A DNA stretch of 64,000 nt from contig JAOVFP010000007.1 in assembly GCA_025738555.1 (NCBI GenBank), positions 5,383,071-5,447,070 on the forward strand, read 5' to 3'. The stretch comes from Cyathus striatus. Lineage: Eukaryota; Basidiomycota; Agaricomycetes; Agaricales; Nidulariaceae. The position numbers and the translations under genes are program-made. The stretch's first letter is position 1. Each line of letters begins with the position of its first letter. Below the pieces are notes generated by a model. It was given only the letters and a program-made list of their open reading frames with translations. It ran no database searches and was not told where the DNA came from. This document shows positions 58,001 to 64,000 of this stretch, piece after piece.

Positions 58001-60696
58001 CTTCTCTCCAAAAACTCTACTTGGGCGAAAACAGGCTTAAAGATGAGGACCTGCACTCCTTGATGATATTCAAGGAGTTGTCTGTGCTTAATCTCTCATT
58101 TAACGAGATTCAGGAACTTCCGCGGGAGTTCTTTAAGGATATGCCCAAGCTTAGGGAGTTGTATTTGAGTGGGAATAGGTTGTCGAATATTCGCGCCGAG
58201 CATCTCCCGAGGGCGCAACAGCTTGGTGTGCTATTTGTTAATGGAAACAAGCTACAAACACTACCGTCCGAGCTGGCAAAGATCAAAATATTGAAGGTGT
58301 TGGACGCAGGCAGCAACTTACTGAAGTATAACATAAATAATTATGAGTTTGATTGGAATTGGTCAGTTTGCAACTTTCCTTCGATTCAAATTGCTGACAT
58401 TGTTACAGGAACTTCAATAACAAACTCAAATACCTTAATCTCTCAGGTAATGATCGCCTGTATATTAAATCGCCCAAGAAGCCCCTACATAATCCAAATT
58501 GGACCTCTGACGAACGGACAGGCATGTTGACTGGATTCCCTAAACTCAAGCAGCTTCAAATGCTTGGGCTTATGGATGTTAGGAGGGATGATGTGGCTTA
58601 TCCTGAAAAGGATCAGTATCGCATCCGCTTGTGTGATTCTACCTCGATCGGGATGGGGTTTGGAATCGCAGATACGCTTTCCACATAACGGCAATCTCAA
58701 CTTAACCGATCTTGCGTACGATTTCCGAAGTGAACAAGAAGGCGAAGCTGTCTTTGCTATATTCAATTGTGTTCAACAACGTGGCTTGTGGCCTTACAGA
58801 AATAGCAACACACCTCTATTTTTCTTGCAGGACCGTTTCATAACAGCTTTCCAATCGCAGCGGGAGGCATTAGACAGCGGAGAAACTATTGCAGATGCAT
58901 TGCGAAGAACATTCCTGAAGCTCAATTGTGATCTCTATGAACATTTGTCAAAGGAAGCGAAGGGATATAATAGGATGTCGCTGTACAGTGGCGCTACAGG
59001 GATTGCACTATACTTCAAGGGCACAACCATGCATGTTGCTAACGTCGGCGATGTTGTTGCGGTGATTTCGAGGAAAGGGGAAGCAGAACTTGTGTCTAGG
59101 AAACATCATCCTTATGATCGTCGGGAGACTTCTCGAATCCGTGCGGCTGAAGGATGGGTGTCACCTCCCGGTCTCGTAAACGGCGAGATAGGTGTTTCGC
59201 GTGCATTTGGTTGTTATCATTTGCTCCCCGTTATCAATGCCCGTCCCGATGTTGTATCTCGCGAATTGATAGAGTCGGACGAGTTCGTTATTGTTGCAAA
59301 TCACGGACTGTGGGATTTCGTCCCATATCAAACTGCTGTTGACATTGCGCGGACCGTGTTACTCTCTGAGAACGCTGATCCCATGATTGCAGCCCAGAAG
59401 CTGCGCGACTTCGCTATCAGTTACGGTGCCATTGATGGGACTATGATAATGGTCATTCGTGTCTCGGACCTCTTCCATCCTTCTGGTCGTGCACGGCCAC
59501 CTGCTGAAGGTTTGATTGACAATCGCAAACGTCGAGACGAAATGATCCTCGACAAGGAAATATCGAGGTTGACTGGGAGGTTCCTCCTCCTACTGGTCAT
59601 TTGGCGCTTGTGTTTACTGACATCCGAAACTCGACTCATCTTTGGGAAGTTAATCCAGGCATGCCTACTGCAATGCGTATGCACAACAATCTCCTGCGGC
59701 GTCAGCTGCGGTTCTGTGGAGGATACGAAGTCAAAACGGAAGGCGACGCTTTTATGTGTTCTTTCCCCAATACTCTCTCTGCAGTCTGGTGGTGTCTCAC
59801 TGTCCAACATCAGCTACTCCAGGAGAACTGGCCTCTGGAAATTCTTGAGTGCGAAGACGGAAAGCCTATTTACGATGCTCAAGGACGACTGGTTGCCCGC
59901 GGATTGTCAGTGCGGATGGGAATACATTGCGGCACGCCTGTATGCGAACCTGACCCTATAACGCGCCGTATGGACTACTTTGGGCCTATGGTTAATCGTT
60001 CTGCTCGTATCAATTGTCGCGCTGCGGGTGGGCAAATCATGTGCAGTGCGGATGTTATCCGCGAGATCAACGCCAAGGTTCACGGGACAGAATCCGAAAC
60101 GCCTTACTCTAGCATGCAACCCGTGGAGGCTGTTGAAGCAATTCGAAGAATGGGCGTGATTGCTATTCATATCGGAGAAGTGAAACTCAAGGGTTTAGAA
60201 TTCCCAGAGCTATTGTCCGTCATCTACCCCGTTGGCTTGGAAGGACGGCATGAATTGGAAGAAGAACCCGCCGAACATAACCCTTCTGGATCCAGAGTGC
60301 AGTTTAGCGTCTCACAGATGCGTGAACTTGGATTGGTTTGTTTACGACTGGAAGCATTGGTATCTGGACGTGTCTTCCGCCCGTCGGTGGGTCGTAAAGG
60401 GAAGCATCCAAAGTATTGCGACCGACGAGAGCGAAAGTGCACAACCACCATCTATCTACTTCGACGCTGACCCTTCCTTCTCTTACCGAACTTCAAGGAA
60501 ACCTCATCTGATAGCGAGCTTATGCACGTTCTCGACTCACTATCCGTTCGGATACACAACGCGCTGTCGCTTTTGTCTCAGATCCATCCGACCATGGATG
60601 TCTCCAAGGACGCGGCATTCAGTGCGATTTGTAAAAGCTGGACTACTGGGCGATGAGAAACTAAAGCTTATCGCTTCCATCTTGCAGAATCTTTAA
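55012..60696 (+). CDS. CYR1: Adenylate cyclase (RA-LRR-PP2C-cyclase), with five apparent frame changes in the 3' part
   Basis: Exons 55012-55155, 55412-56471, 56543-56694, 56746-58361 and 58409 onward. The N-terminus (about 1-340) is Ser-rich. A Ras-associating domain starts near 345 (YSVHIIFQGITVGRL), then about 20 leucine-rich repeats (about 470-1030), a PP2C-like domain (GDVVAVIS, GVSRAFGCY, ANHGLWDF) and a class III cyclase domain: LALVFTDIRNSTHLW and KTEGDAFMC with both metal Asp residues, GIHCGTP, VNRSARI with the transition-state Asn and Arg. It makes cAMP at the membrane under Ras and G-alpha control. Total would be about 1,750 residues, near the fungal norm. Conserved sequence changes frame near 58681 (+1), 59576 (-1), 60400 (+1), 60478 (-1) and 60634 (+1), with no plausible intron. 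Either base-call indels or recent decay; the first 3.7 kb is fully open. Confidence 0.9.
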
Positions 60697-61552
60697 ATAT
60701 GTTGTTTTGTTCTTACTTATGCTGTGGATGTTTGTATTTGGATTCTTTTTGTTTTGTTTTATCGCATTTGTACGCTGAGATCGTTGGCACTTCGTACTAC
60801 TACTCATGGATGTACTATACTTGTAAATTATCTTTATTAAAGTTTTAAACCTATAGGATACTAGTAAAAAAATAAGAGCAGTGTGGCATAACTGGGTTCT
60901 AGCCTAAAGACTATGAATCATTTTCAAATACTGAGAACTGCAATGGAACAGTACAGCACAACCTAACCCTCTGAGTCTGGCCAACTACATTTGAAGCACA
61001 TACTTAATTCAAAAAGAACCACTCGGCTTCTGGGGGAAACTAAAGGCACCTCTGAAGTCTTCCTAACCGTTGCGCATTACAGTTTAAAAGACGACAAAGA
61101 ACATGGATAGTGATAGAAAGAGCTACCTTAGAAAGACGGAGTGAGAGAACTGAATGAGACTTGAGAGAACCTTGAGAGAACCAAGCGGGTGCAGAGCGGC
61201 GGAGCGCGCGTATTCACGCCCACGTGCTCGGGAGATGATGCCGGACTCCGCTCTATTCCGTGACCCGTCTCTTGGACCTTGGTTTCGTTGGGGTTGATTA
61301 ATGATTGCTGGTCAATCTAGTATATCGTCATTTCTACACCGGGTTTCATTCTTTATCGATTCACTTTGTTAGGGTGTCAGCCGTTCTCTAAATTATCTAT
61401 TTAAGTCTTCTTAACGTCGCGATTATACTTTGTATCGGTCGGTCGTCACGCGGAGAGAGGTGTTACTTGGATGTCAGTAAGCTATCTGTTATCGACAGGT
61501 TTAGGCACTCATTCTCTGGTCAAATGTCATTCAGGGTATTGTAGAACTCACA
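60697..61552. other. Intergenic, no gene supported
   Basis: 3' region of the cyclase (T-rich, TTTATTAAAG near 60832) followed by the upstream region of the third F-box gene. No repeat or RNA gene recognised. Confidence 0.45.
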
Positions 61553-63028
61553 ATGGGAATAAGCAGTCGCCAGGAGATTAAGCCAGAAGCTCAAGTCCAA
61601 CCCTCCTGCTATCACATCGAGCTAGAGCACCGCACATCCCAGCGTCATAAGCACCAGTCGAAGAGCCCAATTGAATGCATACCAGCGGAGCTTCTATCAG
61701 AAATATTCTTGCATTGCGGCCCTACTATATCTTATCATCCACGACAACTCAACTTGCCGCTCACCCAAGTCTGTCATCAATGGAGGACTGCTGCATTTTC
61801 AACCCTGGAGATCTGGGCACATTTGCGAATCGTATGGGATGACCCTTCCATAGAAACTCGAGAAGGTGCAGCATTGCATCTGTGCTATTCATGGTTGCAG
61901 CGCGCGGGGTCGTATCCTCTACAGATATCTATCCACGGGAAAGACGTGCTGCGATTCATGAACCCCGTCCGCGACATAGTACTCCCCAACTCCCACCGCA
62001 TATGCTCCCTCGAGCTCGACTACGAGCCTCGCATTTCACGGAGCCCTGGGTACGGCCATTATCCATGCGGACATAGTGGATTGGAAGTTCTACCGGGGAA
62101 GTCCCTTCCGAGCCTCGTCTTTGCTTCGTTTACCTTCACCGATAGGCAAGCTCCTATTTTCAGTTCTAGAAGTATAGCGATTCAGTCCGCGCCAAATTTA
62201 CGCTGCCTTGAGTTGCGGAATTCCTCGTACCGATTAGATTACCGCATGTTACCGGCGCCATGGAGCCAGATCACGCATCTCACCCTCGATGATCCGTTCT
62301 CCAATCCAAATGATGCTACCGCTGTGTTGTTGCAATGCACTAATTTAATCAGGTGCAGCTTGACGATGCTGATTTGGACCGACGAGCGCATCTTTCCCGG
62401 AGAAGAAGTTGTTATGTCCTACCTTGAAGAGCTAGCACTGCATATTTGTGGACACCGTGGTCGTAGTACCACCTCTGGTGACATGTCCCCTCTGTATAAC
62501 CGAATTACACTTCCAGCGCTGAAGTATCTGAAGATTTGGCATACCAACGTAGCAGAGATATCCATAGATGCACTCTTTGGCTTACTTTCGCGGTCATCTG
62601 CTCCATTGGAAACAATGGTTCTCGAGAATGTATCGTTCATGCCAGAGCAATTCGTCTCGCTGCTTCATCACACGCCAGAGCTGAAGCAATTCAACATGAT
62701 TGGGTTCCATAACATGGATACCATATTATGGGACATTTACTGGCGAATTTTGAAGAAAAGACGTCAAAATGTCCTTCCCAAGTTGGAGTCAATCGTAATT
62801 GATATTACTACTCATCCATATGATGACGAAGACATATACCTGGACAAGACTGATCTAGGGTACAAGATTCCTAGAAGCCTTCTCGATTTCATTGATGACC
62901 GACGGCGATTATCGAGGCTCAGTAAACTTGTGTTTATAATTGGAATGAAGGTGGAAGAACTTGTGCCTGGTGTACAAAATAAAGTGGCTTCCTGGAAGGA
63001 GATGGGACTGAATGTTGTGATCTGTTAA
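61553..63028 (+). CDS. F-box-like/LRR-like protein, intronless
   Basis: A single exon of 491 residues. The F-box-like segment at about 40-90 reads IECIPAELLSEIFLHC..., then LTQVCHQWRTAAFSTLEIWAHL, the classic Agaricomycete F-box-like pattern (IP.ElL.EIF..C...VC..WR..A.STP.LW..l). The rest has Leu-rich segments such as LRCLELRNSSYRLDYRML, ITHLTLDD and LPALKYLKIWHTNV, spaced like irregular leucine-rich repeats. It is presumed to recruit a substrate to an SCF ubiquitin ligase. Large families of such genes turn over fast in mushrooms. No frameshift or internal stop. Confidence 0.85.
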   Translation: MGISSRQEIKPEAQVQPSCYHIELEHRTSQRHKHQSKSPIECIPAELLSEIFLHCGPTISYHPRQLNLPLTQVCHQWRTAAFSTLEIWAHLRIVWDDPSIETREGAALHLCYSWLQRAGSYPLQISIHGKDVLRFMNPVRDIVLPNSHRICSLELDYEPRISRSPGYGHYPCGHSGLEVLPGKSLPSLVFASFTFTDRQAPIFSSRSIAIQSAPNLRCLELRNSSYRLDYRMLPAPWSQITHLTLDDPFSNPNDATAVLLQCTNLIRCSLTMLIWTDERIFPGEEVVMSYLEELALHICGHRGRSTTSGDMSPLYNRITLPALKYLKIWHTNVAEISIDALFGLLSRSSAPLETMVLENVSFMPEQFVSLLHHTPELKQFNMIGFHNMDTILWDIYWRILKKRRQNVLPKLESIVIDITTHPYDDEDIYLDKTDLGYKIPRSLLDFIDDRRRLSRLSKLVFIIGMKVEELVPGVQNKVASWKEMGLNVVIC

Positions 63029-64000
63029 TTACCTTGGGTAAACAGCAGATGTCATTCGTTAGAACCTGAAGATGAAGCACATACTTATATGGAATTCCAC
63101 ACTTACGAGACAAATGGGCTGTAGCAACGTAAACGTATTAGAAATTGCCGAAAACGTGGATGTTGTCCCAATGTCTGATTTTTCTACCGTGGCGGCACTG
63201 GGAAAATTCCAAGCACACATCAGCGGGGACACAAGGAACTGGACGTATAGATCTGGAAAGAAAAGCTGTCTAATAGACTTTTATTCTTGAAGAGCGGCAA
63301 TTACAATGTGAAATGTATTTTGAGGGTCTGTGAGTGGCATGTATGCAGGAATGCCGGCAGAGCCAACGGAACGTAACGCGGCGGATGTTGGAAGGTCCTG
63401 TGAAGTCCTCGGCATTGTACCAAGACACAAGACAGGAGTAGTGCACGGTGTCGGGGTCAAGAAACTTTTTCTGTGTATATTAACCTTCTTGACATATCAG
63501 GACGATTATATAGTGATTTCTACGCCTGGTCGGTCTATTCATCCAGTGGCTAACGGTGCGGAATTCTCGACCAGCCTTGCCAAGTCGCGCAAATGGAGTA
63601 AGGCCACGGGGTTCAAGGATTACATAGCAATTTCCCCGCGGAATGAGAATAAAAGTTCAGATGGGCACAGTGTGACTTCGACAGCGTGAAAAATACGCTC
63701 AGATGGTTGGCGGTGAAGTGGAAGTTGAGTGGAAGGTTTTCAGACAGGATTTGAACTTTTGAAGGCGTCAAAGTTGGACGCGGACTTGGCATGTCAAGTT
63801 GTCAACAGCTTTAGAAGCAAATATGCCCAAATAAAGTGGGAGCTCGGCACAGTGGCAGCTCTTTTCGCCATTCAATATTCAGTGGTGGTCTAATTTCAAC
63901 TCATAAATTCTCTCTCTCTGTATCCTTGGGAAATCATGCACATGTCTTAGAGTTGTATGATCGTTCCTATTGTTGTTTTTAGCTCACGCATCAGGACTAG
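63029..64000. other. Right edge, no gene supported
   Basis: Open frames at 63072-63290 and 63330-63689 (+) have no recognised motif and no splice context. A CTCTCTCTCTG run lies near 63911. A gene beginning beyond the window cannot be judged. Confidence 0.35.

Noticed and set aside
59520..59600. An intron explaining the PP2C-to-cyclase frame change
   Set aside because: No GT-AG pair of normal size gives the right phase; adding one G to GGG at 59575-59577 restores the expected sequence.
63330..63689. 119-codon plus-strand frame near the right edge
   Set aside because: No motif or splice support; composition like surrounding spacer.

Overview
The window reads as nuclear DNA of a mushroom-forming basidiomycete (Agaricomycetes). 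This rests on many 45-65 base GT-AG introns, F-box/leucine-rich proteins, DUF6533- and DUF6697-like genes that I know mainly from this group, a divergent G-alpha protein, and a fungal adenylate cyclase of RA-LRR-PP2C-cyclase layout. All assignments come from reading the sequence and known family motifs; no search was run. Exon borders were placed by hand by requiring splice dinucleotides and frame continuity.

Layout. 0.3-1.3 kb: a non-autonomous terminal-inverted-repeat element. 4.5-10.8 kb (minus): a DUF6533-type membrane protein gene split inside a helix-coding exon by a 4.66 kb Ty1/Copia retrotransposon with identical LTRs and a GAAGC target duplication. 12.7-14.6 kb: F-box gene. 15.2-15.9 kb: two intron-containing tRNA-Gly(GCC) genes. 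16.3-18.9 kb: Hsp110/Sse1 chaperone. 20.2-22.5 kb (minus): a Cys-rich type I membrane protein. 24.1-26.9 kb (minus): MFS sugar transporter. 30.4-33.7 kb: Xaa-Pro aminopeptidase P with a long N-terminal extension. 34.3-36.8 kb (minus): NOG1 ribosome-assembly GTPase. 37-41.5 kb: gene-poor, with a decayed roughly 285-base tandem array. 42.0-43.4 kb: second F-box gene. 43.5-45.9 kb (minus): divergent G-alpha with a 9-base micro-exon. 47.4-50.0 kb (minus): coiled-coil/DUF6697-like gene plus a headless duplicate of its 3' exons. 50.4-51.8 kb (minus): securin-like protein. 52-55 kb: gene-poor. 55.0-60.7 kb: adenylate cyclase whose 3' 40% needs five single-base frame changes. 61.6-63.0 kb: third F-box gene.

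How the genes relate. Most are unrelated housekeeping genes. One possible functional pairing is the divergent G-alpha and the adenylate cyclase, which lie about 9 kb apart and could both belong to cAMP signalling. The strongest oddities are the clustered frameshifts in the cyclase, the switch-II micro-exon and missing catalytic Gln in the G-alpha, and the very recent Copia insertion. I did not find convincing evidence of a wholly new multi-gene system.
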